A stretch of 64,000 bases of DNA. It comes from Carnobacterium gallinarum DSM 4847. Its GTDB lineage: Bacteria; Bacillota; Bacilli; Lactobacillales; Carnobacteriaceae. The stretch lies in NCBI RefSeq assembly GCF_000744375.1, contig NZ_JQLU01000005.1:1736001-1800000 (forward strand). Reading direction: 5' to 3'. This document shows positions 35,023-44,023 of the stretch, one piece after another. Made by a program: the position numbers and the translations under genes. The first letter of the stretch is position 1. The number at the start of each line of letters is the position of its first letter. Under the pieces are notes generated by a model. That model was given only the letters and a program-made list of their open reading frames with translations. It had not been told where the DNA came from and did not search any database.

Positions 35023-35337
35023 ATGGATGGAATTGAATTGATTGCTTTTCAGATTATTAGTAATGTTGGAACTGCAAAATCCAACTTTATAGAAGCGTTA
35101 GAATTGGCGAAGCAGAAAGATTTTGAGGGTTCAGATGCTTTAATTAAAGAAGGTGAAAAGTATTTAATTGAAGGTCATAAGATTCATAGCAAAATTGTTC
35201 AAAATGAAGCCCAAGGCAATAAAACGGAATTCTCTATTTTATTGATGCATGCAGAAGATCAATTTATGAGTTCAGAGACGTTAAAATTAGTCATTGTGGA
35301 ACTAATTCAAATGCGTAAGGAATATCAAGCAGGTTAA
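35023..35337 (+). CDS. PTS cellobiose EIIA
   Basis: A 104-residue all-helical EIIA of the Lac family, which forms trimers. The phosphorylated His is H76 in 'LLMHAEDQFMS'. It receives phosphate from HPr. It is the last gene of the operon, followed by a strong terminator. Confidence 0.93.
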   Translation: MDGIELIAFQIISNVGTAKSNFIEALELAKQKDFEGSDALIKEGEKYLIEGHKIHSKIVQNEAQGNKTEFSILLMHAEDQFMSSETLKLVIVELIQMRKEYQAG

Positions 35338-35353
35338 TTAAATAGAAAAAGCT

Positions 35354-35389
35354 AAAGCAATTAGAAGATTCATTCTAATTGCTTTTTTT
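35354..35389 (+). terminator. Terminator of the bgl-PTS operon
   Basis: A perfect 13-bp stem (35354-35366 with 35373-35385) and a T-run. Confidence 0.9.
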
Positions 35390-35508
35390 ATGATTAAACT
35401 AATAATATGCGATCATAAAATAAAAATTATCAATTAATGATCTAAGTAGTGTTCAAAAGTAGATAATTTTAATGTGACGTTATTTAATTTTTGATTGTAA
35501 TCATTTAG

Positions 35509-35514
35509 TATAAT
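35509..35514 (+). promoter_or_regulatory. Possible -10 box for the SRPBCC gene
   Basis: TATAAT at 35509-35514 in the 309-bp gap 35338-35646; the -35 region is weak. It would give a leader of about 125 nt. Nothing else recognisable lies in this gap. Confidence 0.3.
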
Positions 35515-35646
35515 GGTTATGAGTAACATGATTGTTTAGAAAACGTTATATAAGTTTTTGATTTAATTACTAGAGGGAGTAAGGTTAAAGAGGGGGCGAG
35601 GATTAGCGTGTAGCATTAATAAAATAATAGAGGGGATGGATTGACT

Positions 35647-36090
35647 ATGGGGAATCCAATTTATGAAAATGAATTAGAAATGGCAGCATCAATTGGTGTG
35701 ATTCGTGAGTATCTTCGAGATCCAAAGAAAATTCCAGAGTGGAATAGTGGCGTTACCCATGTAATCAAAGTTTCTGGTACAACGATGGAATACACCTTGA
35801 TTCGAGTTTATCAGTCTAAAAGAGTAAAAGAACATCTAACCATTAGCTATCTAAATAAGGATGTGATTAATTTCAAAGTAGGTGGTGGCAAGATTGACTA
35901 TCAAATGAAATTTTCTTTAACGAAACTAGCAGAGAATCGCACACTGATTCGGGAGAGTATCTATATCTTGGAAACCAATGATCGAATTGTAAATGATTTT
36001 TCGGAAGTCATTAAACCATTTATGAGAGCAGCGTTTAAAGATAATTTATCTGATTTAAAGGCTTATTTTGCCAAAGAAAAAATTGAGTGA
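35647..36090 (+). CDS. SRPBCC (START-like) family protein
   Basis: A 147-residue protein with the helix-grip pattern of SRPBCC/polyketide-cyclase-like proteins: an N-terminal strand, then 'VIREYLRDPKKIPEWNSGVTHVIKV', several strands, and a long C-terminal helix ('VIKPFMRAAFKDNLSDLKAYF'). It likely binds a hydrophobic ligand in a cavity; no catalytic residues are evident. ATG 35647 lies 10 nt after AGGGGA; a TTG at 35641 is an alternative start. Confidence 0.7.
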   Translation: MGNPIYENELEMAASIGVIREYLRDPKKIPEWNSGVTHVIKVSGTTMEYTLIRVYQSKRVKEHLTISYLNKDVINFKVGGGKIDYQMKFSLTKLAENRTLIRESIYILETNDRIVNDFSEVIKPFMRAAFKDNLSDLKAYFAKEKIE

Positions 36091-36108
36091 GATGCATTTC
36101 TAAAATAG

Positions 36109-36159
36109 AAAAAACCCCAAGAAACCCATTTTACAAATGGTGATTTTTTGGGGTTTTTT
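36109..36159. terminator. Terminator after the SRPBCC gene
   Basis: AAAAAACCCC/GGGGTTTTTT outer stem with a nested CCATTT-TAC-AAATGG inner stem. It lies between converging genes and can act both ways. Confidence 0.85.
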
Positions 36160-36211
36160 GACTTTTATGCAAATCTTCAGTTCTAATCTAAGCACTTTTT
36201 TCTTATTTAAA

Positions 36212-37048
36212 CTAACTACTGCGTCTTAAAAAAGCCGATGGTGGCTTTCCATAATATTTTTTAAAGAGTTTGCTAAAATAATAGGCATCATTGTAGCCTA
36301 CTAAGTTTGCGGCTTCTTTAACCGTGATATCGGTTTCATTTTCCATTAACTCTTTGGCACGAGTTAAACGTAATTTAATTAGATAATTGATTGGAGATTC
36401 ACCGGTTTCTTCTTTAAATACACGAGAAATATATGTTGGGCTAATGTAGAGGGTTTGAGATAAGGTTGAAAGACTGACTTCCTCAGTATGATGTTTTTCT
36501 AAATAATGAATAATATCGTTTACAATAGTTTGTTTTTCTTGTTCTTCATAAGATAATTTTAATGCGTTGCTTTCTAGTTGGTTGGAGCGAGCATCTCGTA
36601 AAATATAAATAATTAATTTCATCACTAAAGTTTTTAACATCAAGTCATAGCCAGCTTTTCCTTTAGCTTTCTCTACCAAAATTTCTCGACAAACTGCAAA
36701 AAATTCAGCATGAAAATCTTGTAAATCCAATATTGACGTGTTAAAAGGAAAATGATCTCTTGGGAATCCTTGTAACATAAAATTCCGGAATCCAATATGA
36801 ATTTGTGTGCTATCCATATCTGCGGTGTATCGTTCATGATGGTAGACACCAGGATTAAATAATAGAACCGTTTCCTTTTCTAAATAGATGGTTTCGTCTT
36901 CAATCATGTATTCTACCGAACCATCCATAATAATCGACATTTCTAAAAAGTCATGATGGTGATGTTGACCTTCTGATGGTCCCGTGTTGTGGCAATCAAA
37001 AATATACAAAATCTCAGGGTTAAATGTTTTTGAATTTAGTTGTAGCAC
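36212..37048 (-). CDS. AraC family regulator with cupin sensor domain
   Basis: I choose GTG 37048, since AAGAGGTGA lies just upstream; a further ATG at 37084 has no SD. The 278-residue protein has an N-terminal cupin (AraC-type) sensor with 'HHHHDFLEMSIIMDG' and a C-terminal double HTH ('LSTLSQTLYISPTYISRVFKEETGESPINYL' and 'TVKEAANLVGYNDAYYFSKLFKKYYGKPPSAF'). Such regulators usually sense sugars or other small ligands. It is divergent from the ABC exporter pair, which is a plausible target, though a sugar-type sensor next to a drug-type exporter is unusual. Confidence 0.85.
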   Translation of the reverse strand: MLQLNSKTFNPEILYIFDCHNTGPSEGQHHHHDFLEMSIIMDGSVEYMIEDETIYLEKETVLLFNPGVYHHERYTADMDSTQIHIGFRNFMLQGFPRDHFPFNTSILDLQDFHAEFFAVCREILVEKAKGKAGYDLMLKTLVMKLIIYILRDARSNQLESNALKLSYEEQEKQTIVNDIIHYLEKHHTEEVSLSTLSQTLYISPTYISRVFKEETGESPINYLIKLRLTRAKELMENETDITVKEAANLVGYNDAYYFSKLFKKYYGKPPSAFLRRSS

Positions 37049-37383
37049 AATATTCACCTCTTTCAAGCGCTTTCTTACTATCATTTCTCTATTTTAACGT
37101 TATTTTTACAGATGGTAAAGGTTATAGTGAAAAAAAGAGTCTTTATTTTAATTAAAAAAGTAGAATCTTGCTTTCATTTGCTAAAAGAATTTTGTGAATA
37201 AAAATAGTAGCCGTTTTTTGGTATGAATTCAGGGAATTCTTCTCGTAAGTTGTCCTGTTTTTGATTGAGCTAGAATAAAGAATTTACTCCATCTTAATTA
37301 AGAGAAATGACCATTCTTTTTTGACTCACTATCCATTAATCTATAACAATAACAAGATTAAAAGCGCTTTAGGAGGGATTTTA
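37049..37383. other. 335-bp intergenic region between AraC and ABC genes
   Basis: The 9-mer AAAGCGCTT or its complement occurs at both ends (about 37063-37074 and 37360-37370), just upstream of each gene. It resembles the core of cre sites. Two GAATTC palindromes 3 nt apart lie at about 37225-37239. I could not place a convincing -35/-10 pair. Confidence 0.4.
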
Positions 37384-39138
37384 ATGGAAAGTATCAAATG
37401 GGTATGGCGATATGCTAAAGTTTATCAAGGACCTGCAATTTTAGCTACATTTTTAGTTTTGGTCGCATCGATTTTAAGTATTGTCTATCCACTACTAGGT
37501 GGTCGATTAGTGGACGAGGTCATCGATCAAGGTAAGGTGAATTTATTAGTGCCATTATTAGGCGGCATGATTGGTGTCGCATTTATTCGGACGATTCTGC
37601 GTTATTCGTATCAGATTTTATTTGAACGTATTGGACAGAATACATTATTTAAAATTCGTGAGGATTTGTATATGAAGTTACAGGAATTAGATTTTAATTT
37701 CTTTAACCATACGCGAGTAGGAGATATTATGGCTCGGATGACTGGAGATACAGATGCAATTCGTCATTTTGTATCATGGGTATTTTACAATCTTCTTGAG
37801 AATTTATTGTTATTTATTTGTGCGGTAGTTGTCATGGCAACGATTGATTGGCGTTTAATGTTAGCGTTAGTAGCTGTTACCCCGCTGATTGGTTTTTTAA
37901 CAATGAGAATGTCAGCGAAGGCTCAACCTATTTTTTATGAGATCCGAGAAAGTTTTTCACGACTTAACTCAATGGTAGAAGAGAATATTAGTGGAAATCG
38001 AGTTGTGAAAGCTTTTACCAGAGAAGACTATGAGATTGAGAAATTTAACCGTCATAATGAAGAGTTTAAGCAACGAAATATTGAATCAGCCAATGTTTCT
38101 ATGCGCTACTTACCTGTTTTAGATTCATTAGCTAGTAGTTTAACGATTATTACCTTAGTACTAGGTGGTTATTTTGTGATTATTGGACAAATGACTTTAG
38201 GCGATTTAGTCGCATTTAACGGCTTTTTATGGATGCTGAATATGCCGATGCGTATGAGTGGTTGGCTGATTAACGATGTGCAACGTTTTATTGCTTCTTC
38301 TTTTAAAATTCGGGAAATGCTAAATGAAAAATCACGAATTCCGATTGTTTCTGAAAAGCCAGCGGAAGATTTAAAAGGCTATGTTGAATTTAATGATGTC
38401 TCTTTTCATTTTGAAGATGATCCTGAAACTGAAGTTTTAAGTCATATTTCATTAAAAGCTGAACCAGGTCAAACCATTGGGATATTGGGAGAAACAGGTT
38501 CTGGGAAGTCAACCTTGGTAAATTTAATTGCGCGTTTTTATGATCCTAGCTCTGGAACAGTTTATATTGATGGTGTTGATGCTAGAAAATGGCATGTTCG
38601 GGAATTAAGAGATCATATCGCTATTGTCATGCAAGATATTTTCCTGTTTTCAGATACGATTGAAGAAAATATTTCCTTTGGTGTTCCGGGATCAGATAGT
38701 CAAGAAGTAGAACGGATGGCACGAATTGCCGATGCAAATCATTTTATTGAAAAGATGCCAGAAGGATATGCCACAATTGTAGGTGAGCGCGGTGTTGGAT
38801 TATCGGGTGGACAAAAGCAACGGATTTCACTGGCACGAGCGTTAATGAAAAATCCAGCTATTCTAATTTTAGACGACACAACATCTGCGGTGGACATGGA
38901 AACTGAAACAAAGATTCAAGGCGAGTTAGACCAGATTACGGTCAACAAGACAACGTTTATTATTGCCCATCGAATCTCTTCAGTGAAAGATGCGGATGAA
39001 ATTCTGATTATGGATCATGGGAAAATTATTGAACGTGGTACACATGAAGATTTATTAGCGTACAAGGGCTATTATTATGAAGTTTACAATAAACAATTAG
39101 GAAATTTTGATGAAGCGGAGGTGAATCAAAATGGCTAG
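37384..39138 (+). CDS. Heterodimeric ABC exporter subunit, degenerate Walker B
   Basis: ATG 37384 follows TAGGAGGG; an in-frame upstream TTG is not supported. The 584-residue half-transporter has six TM helices (about 15-310) and a NBD (about 335-575). Walker A is 'GETGSGKST' and the signature 'LSGGQKQR' is intact. Walker B is 'ILILDDTTSAVD', with Asp in place of the catalytic Glu. This is the pattern of the non-catalytic site in heterodimeric exporters such as LmrCD and TM287/288. It overlaps the partner gene by 8 nt. Drug, peptide or lipid export is possible. Confidence 0.88.
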   Translation: MESIKWVWRYAKVYQGPAILATFLVLVASILSIVYPLLGGRLVDEVIDQGKVNLLVPLLGGMIGVAFIRTILRYSYQILFERIGQNTLFKIREDLYMKLQELDFNFFNHTRVGDIMARMTGDTDAIRHFVSWVFYNLLENLLLFICAVVVMATIDWRLMLALVAVTPLIGFLTMRMSAKAQPIFYEIRESFSRLNSMVEENISGNRVVKAFTREDYEIEKFNRHNEEFKQRNIESANVSMRYLPVLDSLASSLTIITLVLGGYFVIIGQMTLGDLVAFNGFLWMLNMPMRMSGWLINDVQRFIASSFKIREMLNEKSRIPIVSEKPAEDLKGYVEFNDVSFHFEDDPETEVLSHISLKAEPGQTIGILGETGSGKSTLVNLIARFYDPSSGTVYIDGVDARKWHVRELRDHIAIVMQDIFLFSDTIEENISFGVPGSDSQEVERMARIADANHFIEKMPEGYATIVGERGVGLSGGQKQRISLARALMKNPAILILDDTTSAVDMETETKIQGELDQITVNKTTFIIAHRISSVKDADEILIMDHGKIIERGTHEDLLAYKGYYYEVYNKQLGNFDEAEVNQNG

Positions 39139-40912
39139 AAATAAATTTGATGTAGATGAGGAGTTAGAACAGGAATTTAATACAGAACATTATAAACGTC
39201 TACTCGGATATGTAAAACCTTATAAAAAACCAATTTCATTGACACTACTAGTTATTTTACTAGCAAATATAGCTGCTATGCTAGGTCCTTATTTTACTAA
39301 ATTGGTCATTGATGATGTCATTCCTAATAAGAATATGACCATGTTATGGTGGCTGGCAGTAGCCTTCATTTTATCAGTAATTGTAACGGGTTGGTGTATG
39401 CGGTACCGAATTCAATCGATTACATTAATCGGACAAGATATGCTGAAGGATATGCGTTCAGACATCTTTGAGCATTTGCAAAAATTACCTTTTTCCTATT
39501 TTGATAGTCGACCACATGGAAAGATCTTAATTCGAGTAGTAAATTATATTAACACGTTAAGCGACTTGCTATCAAATGGATTGATTAATTTGATTTCGGA
39601 TATTTTAAGTGTTGTGATTACGCTGATATTTATGATGGCAATTGATTTTAAGCTAACTTTATATAGTTTATCCTTGCTACCAGTCTTGTTTGTTTTTGTG
39701 ATGGTTATTAAAAATAAACAGCGGAAGGCTTATCAGGTGTTAAGCAACAAGCAGTCGAATATGAATGCTTATATTCATGAAAGTATTGCTGGGATTAAAG
39801 TCACTCAATCATTTTCACGAGAGAATGAAAATTATAGTATTTTTTCAGAAGTCAGCAATGACTATCGTTCTTCGTGGATGCATGCAGTTAAAGTGCAATT
39901 CTTATTATGGCCTGGTGTGCAAAATATTGCTGTAATCACGACAAGCTTGATTTACTTTGTTGGGATTCGTGGTCTAGGTGTAGAGGTTTCAACAGGAACA
40001 TTGATTGCTTTTGTTGGTTATGTAAACAACTTTTGGAATCCTGTGATTAATATTGGGAATTTCTATAATTCATTGATTACAGCAACAGCTTATTTAGAAC
40101 GAATTTTTGAAACATTGGATGTGGAACCAGAGATTAAAGATGCGCCAGATGCTTTTGAATTGCCACCAATTAAGGGGGATGTCAGCTTTCGCAATGTGAC
40201 ATTTCGTTATGAGGCAGGAAAAGATATTCTAAAAGATATCTCATTTCATGTAAAGCCTGGTGAATCGATAGCTTTGGTTGGTCCAACAGGAGCTGGAAAA
40301 ACAACAGTCATTAACTTGTTAAGCCGTTTTTATGACATCAATGAAGGAGAAATCTTAATTGATGGTGTTGATATTCGGAAAGTAACCTTACATTCATTGC
40401 GAAAACAAATGGGTGTCATGTTACAAGATACTTTTATTTTCTCAGGAACAATTCTAGAGAATATTCGTTATGGAAAGTTGGATGCAACAGAGGAAGAGAT
40501 TATTGCAGCTGCCAAAGTTGTACGGGCCCATGATTTTATTGTGGAATTAAAAGAAGGCTATCAGACTGCGGTGAAGGAACGCGGAAGTACATTATCAGCT
40601 GGGCAGCGTCAATTGATTTCATTTGCTCGAGCGTTATTGGCGAATCCAAAAATCTTGATTCTAGATGAAGCAACATCCAGTATTGATACAAAAACCGAAA
40701 CCTTACTACAAGATGGTCTGGATAAATTATTAGAAGGGCGAACTTCCTTTATTATTGCTCATCGACTATCAACAATTAAAAATAGTACTCGGATTTTTTA
40801 TATTGATCAAGGAACTATTCAAGAAGCAGGAAGTCACGATGAATTAATGGCTGAAAAAGGACATTATTATCAACTTTACCAGTCGCAATTCGACTTGCTA
40901 CAAGAAATGTAA
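39131..40912 (+). CDS. Heterodimeric ABC exporter subunit, catalytic
   Basis: A 593-residue half-transporter with an N-terminal extension, six TM helices and a NBD. Walker A 'GPTGAGKTT' and Walker B 'ILILDEATSSID' with catalytic Glu are intact. The signature is 'LSAGQRQ' rather than LSGGQ. The altered signature faces the altered Walker B of its partner, so the two changes fall in the same composite site, as expected for an asymmetric exporter. It starts 8 nt inside the previous gene and is followed by a terminator. Confidence 0.88.
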   Translation: MARNKFDVDEELEQEFNTEHYKRLLGYVKPYKKPISLTLLVILLANIAAMLGPYFTKLVIDDVIPNKNMTMLWWLAVAFILSVIVTGWCMRYRIQSITLIGQDMLKDMRSDIFEHLQKLPFSYFDSRPHGKILIRVVNYINTLSDLLSNGLINLISDILSVVITLIFMMAIDFKLTLYSLSLLPVLFVFVMVIKNKQRKAYQVLSNKQSNMNAYIHESIAGIKVTQSFSRENENYSIFSEVSNDYRSSWMHAVKVQFLLWPGVQNIAVITTSLIYFVGIRGLGVEVSTGTLIAFVGYVNNFWNPVINIGNFYNSLITATAYLERIFETLDVEPEIKDAPDAFELPPIKGDVSFRNVTFRYEAGKDILKDISFHVKPGESIALVGPTGAGKTTVINLLSRFYDINEGEILIDGVDIRKVTLHSLRKQMGVMLQDTFIFSGTILENIRYGKLDATEEEIIAAAKVVRAHDFIVELKEGYQTAVKERGSTLSAGQRQLISFARALLANPKILILDEATSSIDTKTETLLQDGLDKLLEGRTSFIIAHRLSTIKNSTRIFYIDQGTIQEAGSHDELMAEKGHYYQLYQSQFDLLQEM

Positions 40913-40926
40913 ATCAACAAAATAAG

Positions 40927-40965
40927 CTAACTAGTAGTGTTTTATGTGCTAGTTAGTCTTTTTAT
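40927..40965 (+). terminator. Terminator of the AraC-linked ABC operon
   Basis: An 8-bp stem CTAACTAG/CTAGTTAG (40927-40934 with 40949-40956) and a T-rich tail, just before the OsmC promoter. Confidence 0.7.
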
Positions 40966-40995
40966 TGGCATAGAAAGGAAGTTGTTGGGTATAAT
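40965..40995 (+). promoter_or_regulatory. Promoter of the OsmC-like gene
   Basis: TTGGCA (40965-40970), a 19-nt spacer and TATAAT (40990-40995). Its position means the protein must start at 41024, not in the longer frame upstream. Confidence 0.55.
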
Positions 40996-41023
40996 AGACG
41001 AAAGTGGAGGGAGTGGGGAAGCA

Positions 41024-41401
41024 ATGAAATTAATTACAGGGGAAAATGGTCTTGAGTTGGTTCATCCGAATGGAAATTGGCAAGTAAAGAAAGAGAGTGG
41101 CTTCTCACCTGTAGAGATGCTTGTTAGCTCTGTAGCGGCGTGTAGTACATATGTATATGAAGATGTCTTACACAATTCTAAGATACCTTACGAGTTACAT
41201 GAGGTAGAGATTAGCTATCAACGGGATTCAGTTGGAACGGTTCATCCAGTTACGAAGATTATCATTACTTTTCATGTAACCATTCCAGTAGAGTTGCAAG
41301 AACGTGCAAATCGTGGATTAAAACTCATTCCAAAGCATTGTCCAGTAGTACAAGCTTTAGCAGATACGATTGTTGTAGAAGAAAAACTTATCTGTCGTTA
41401 A
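41024..41401 (+). CDS. OsmC family protein
   Basis: ATG 41024 follows a GGAGGG site. The 125-residue protein has the OsmC fold with both redox cysteines: Cys in 'SSVAACSTYVYEDVL' (about 40-54) and in 'KHCPVVQALADTI' (about 107-119). The family includes organic hydroperoxide reductases, but this short YhfA-like subgroup has no settled substrate. It stands alone downstream of an ABC operon with its own promoter. Confidence 0.8.
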   Translation: MKLITGENGLELVHPNGNWQVKKESGFSPVEMLVSSVAACSTYVYEDVLHNSKIPYELHEVEISYQRDSVGTVHPVTKIIITFHVTIPVELQERANRGLKLIPKHCPVVQALADTIVVEEKLICR

Positions 41402-41478
41402 TTGAGCTGAGTGTGGGAGCAGAAAATAGAGCATTACTTGATAAAAAATAAAAAATTATATTATTTTATAAGAATTGT

Positions 41479-41617
41479 TTGCTTATTCTAAAAAACCGTG
41501 ATACAATGAGTATATTAATTTTTGTACGGATATTTTGGTTTTTCGTTGTGTATATAACTTCTTCCAAGTGCCATTCAAGAACTATAAAAAATTAGAAACA
41601 CAAGGAGGAAATATATT
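41479..41617 (+). promoter_or_regulatory. Cold-shock promoter and long 5' leader
   Basis: TTGCTT (41479-41484), a 17-nt spacer and TACAAT (41502-41507) place the start near 41514. The untranslated leader is then about 100 nt long, ending in AAGGAGG. Long structured leaders are typical of csp mRNAs and act as thermosensors; that role here is inferred. Confidence 0.6.
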
Positions 41618-41818
41618 ATGACTAAAGGTAACGTAAAATGGTTTAACGCAGAAAAAGGATTCGGTTTTATTGAAAGTGAAGACGGCGGAGACGTATTCGT
41701 ACACTTTTCAGCAATCCAAGGAGACGGATTTAAATCTTTAGACGAAGGTCAAGCTGTTGAGTTTGATACTGAAGAAGGCAACCGTGGACCACAAGCAGTT
41801 AACGTAACTAAAGCTTAA
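41618..41818 (+). CDS. Cold-shock protein, CspA family
   Basis: A 66-residue single-domain OB-fold RNA chaperone. RNP1 'KGFGFIE' (13-19) and RNP2 'VFVHFSAI' (26-33) are both intact. It binds single-stranded RNA and DNA and keeps mRNA unfolded. SD AAGGAGG precedes ATG 41618. It is monocistronic, with strong codon bias, its own promoter and its own terminator. Confidence 0.97.
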   Translation: MTKGNVKWFNAEKGFGFIESEDGGDVFVHFSAIQGDGFKSLDEGQAVEFDTEEGNRGPQAVNVTKA

Positions 41819-41828
41819 TTGCAAGTTC

Positions 41829-41866
41829 AAAACACTTAGACATTTATGTCTAGGTGTTTTTTTTTT
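41829..41866 (+). terminator. Terminator of the cold-shock gene
   Basis: A 13-bp stem with a G-U pair (41829-41841 with 41848-41860) followed by a long T-run. Confidence 0.9.
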
Positions 41867-41949
41867 ACATAAAATAAATTTTTGAAAAAGCACCTTTTTT
41901 ACAGTCCATTATCTGTAAGAAAGGTGCTATAGGGAATGCAATGCAGTCC

Positions 41950-42999
41950 TCATTTTAGTTTTTTATCTTCATAAAGTTGTTGATCGGCGATCCGATAAAG
42001 TTCATCAATTGTATATTGATTTTTAGAAGAACTTGCACCAACAGAAGTGCTAAGTTGAATAGATTTTTCCGAAGTTGCCTGAATGGTTAGTTGTTGAATG
42101 CTGTTTTTAATTTTTAACTTTGTACGAAGAGTGTCACTAGGAGCTAAGTCTGTAGGAACAATAATTACAAATTCATCGCCACCAATTCGATAGACATGAT
42201 TTTTAAAAAGATGAGGCTGATTTAAACAGCTAGCAAATTCTTGTAAAACACAATCTCCAACATCGTGTCCATAGGTATCATTAATTTGCTTAAAATTATT
42301 GATGTCCAATAAAAAAATAGTAAAGGCTGTTTTTGCTTGCCAAAGCTGTAGTAAATCTTGATCAAATGAATAACGATTATACAATTTAGTCAAATAGTCG
42401 TATTTAGAGGTTTCTTCATAATGGAGAAAAGCTTTTTTATTACTTTCTAAATCCTTAAAGAATTGATAATTGATTGCTACACCAAAAATGCTATAGAAGG
42501 TAAAACTAAGTGCTACAAATAATTTATTCGGATAAGTCGCAATAAGTACAAAATTAATAATAATTGGGGTAAAGACAGTTAGAAAGGTTAACCACAAACG
42601 CGTTCTTTCTGGGAAACGTAACAACCATTTGCTAATGAAAAATTGACTCATCCCAACAAAAATATAAGTGAGACAGATGCTAATTGTAATCGGGCTAAGT
42701 CCGTAAGCTAATCGAGCTAGACCGATTAAAATACTAGCAATTAAAGGAGCAATTCCACCAAAAGAAAAACTAACCATAATGATTGGAACTAAGCGAATAT
42801 CAATCAAAAAGTCACCATAGTAGGAAATCGAAAAATTCATTAAAATAATGCCAATAAGACCGCTAAGACTACCTACTAAGATTTTGTGTAGGAAAGGAGA
42901 CTGATGATTTAAGATTGATTTAGATATTTTAGAGAGCAGATACGCACTGCTAATTAAAATGGAAAGGTTTGATATAACACCTTTAAGTATTTGAAACAT
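41950..42999 (-). CDS. Membrane GGDEF protein with LytS-like 5TM sensor
   Basis: ATG 42999 follows AAGGAGAT; the longer frame upstream has no SD. The 349-residue protein begins with about six hydrophobic segments (1-190) resembling the 5TM-5TMR_LYT sensor domain. The C-terminal GGDEF domain (about 200-345) has 'LTKLYNRYSFDQDL', 'NDTYGHDVGD' and an intact 'GGDEF'. No RxxD inhibitory site precedes GGDEF. It should make c-di-GMP at the membrane in response to a ligand or cell-wall state. No EAL or HD-GYP gene lies in the window. Confidence 0.85.
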   Translation of the reverse strand: MFQILKGVISNLSILISSAYLLSKISKSILNHQSPFLHKILVGSLSGLIGIILMNFSISYYGDFLIDIRLVPIIMVSFSFGGIAPLIASILIGLARLAYGLSPITISICLTYIFVGMSQFFISKWLLRFPERTRLWLTFLTVFTPIIINFVLIATYPNKLFVALSFTFYSIFGVAINYQFFKDLESNKKAFLHYEETSKYDYLTKLYNRYSFDQDLLQLWQAKTAFTIFLLDINNFKQINDTYGHDVGDCVLQEFASCLNQPHLFKNHVYRIGGDEFVIIVPTDLAPSDTLRTKLKIKNSIQQLTIQATSEKSIQLSTSVGASSSKNQYTIDELYRIADQQLYEDKKLK

Positions 43000-43219
43000 A
43001 GACGATCTCCTTTTTGATAGAATTTCCACACATATATGGTAACACAATAGCAGATAGCATAGAAAGGAATAGCTCTTTTAAAAAGCGGATTGAATAACGA
43101 TTCAAATAAATTAATATTATGTTTCATCAAAAAGATAAAATTTTTAGTTATGAAACTAACTATTTTTCCAAAATTATGCTACTCTTAATAAGAAGGAATA
43201 GAGAAGGTGAGGGAGTTTC

Positions 43220-43972
43220 ATGAGTGGGTTAGTTTATGAAAAAGAGCATACTGTAAAATATTATGAATGTGATGCAACAAAGAAAATCAGCATGCCGATG
43301 CTTTTAAATATTATGTTATATGTTTCTGGGGAACAAGGTCGCATGTTAGGTGTTAGTGACGATGTTGTTGCAGAACACGGCTTGTCTTGGATTATTTTGC
43401 AAACAGAGATTAAGGTTAATCGTTTGCCAGAAGCGCATGAAAAGATTCGAGTGATGACGCAAGCTCAATCCTATAATAAATTTTTTACCTATCGTGATTT
43501 TAAAGTTTATGATGAAGCAGGAGAGTTATGTGTAACGACGAATTGTACGTTTGCTATGATGGACTTTACGCAGCGTAAAATGGTTCGGATTGTGGATGAA
43601 CTAATTGAACCCTATAAAGTTGAAGGAACGAAAAAATTAATTCGGACCCCAAAACCAGTACCAGTCAATCAAGAAACAGCTCAAAGTATTGATTACCGTG
43701 TGCGTTATTTAGACATTGATGGCAATCAACATGTAAATAATGCGAAATATTTGGATTGGTTCTTAGATTCGTTAGGACTTGATTTTATTCGTCAGCATCA
43801 ATTAAAAAGTATTAATGTAAAGTATGAAAAAGAAGTTGGCTATGGAAATATGGTTCAAAGTTTAGTTAGTCAAGAAGTTTTAGAAGATGGGCAGATTGCA
43901 ACAGCTCACCAGATTGTGAATAATGGGACTCTTTCTTGTGAAGCAAGTATGGTTTGGGAACCGTTGAATTAG
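43220..43972 (+). CDS. Acyl-ACP thioesterase (FatA-like hotdog)
   Basis: A 250-residue double-hotdog protein. The N-terminal hotdog holds 'YYECDATKKISMPMLLNIM' and 'GLSWIILQTEIKVNRLP'. The C-terminal hotdog holds 'YLDIDGNQHVNNAKYLDW', the usual catalytic Asn-His motif. It releases fatty acids from acyl-ACP. It is alone, with a GAAGGTGAGGGAG ribosome site. It may tune membrane lipid chains or supply free fatty acids. Confidence 0.85.
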   Translation: MSGLVYEKEHTVKYYECDATKKISMPMLLNIMLYVSGEQGRMLGVSDDVVAEHGLSWIILQTEIKVNRLPEAHEKIRVMTQAQSYNKFFTYRDFKVYDEAGELCVTTNCTFAMMDFTQRKMVRIVDELIEPYKVEGTKKLIRTPKPVPVNQETAQSIDYRVRYLDIDGNQHVNNAKYLDWFLDSLGLDFIRQHQLKSINVKYEKEVGYGNMVQSLVSQEVLEDGQIATAHQIVNNGTLSCEASMVWEPLN

Positions 43973-43977
43973 AAAAT

Positions 43978-44017
43978 AAAAAACTTCTTTCGCAATGAAT
44001 GCGGAAGAAGTTTTTTT
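43978..44017. terminator. Bidirectional terminator between thioesterase and ansA
   Basis: A 16-bp stem with one G-U pair (43978-43993 with 44001-44016) flanked by A- and T-runs. Confidence 0.87.
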
Positions 44018-44023
44018 ATAAGC

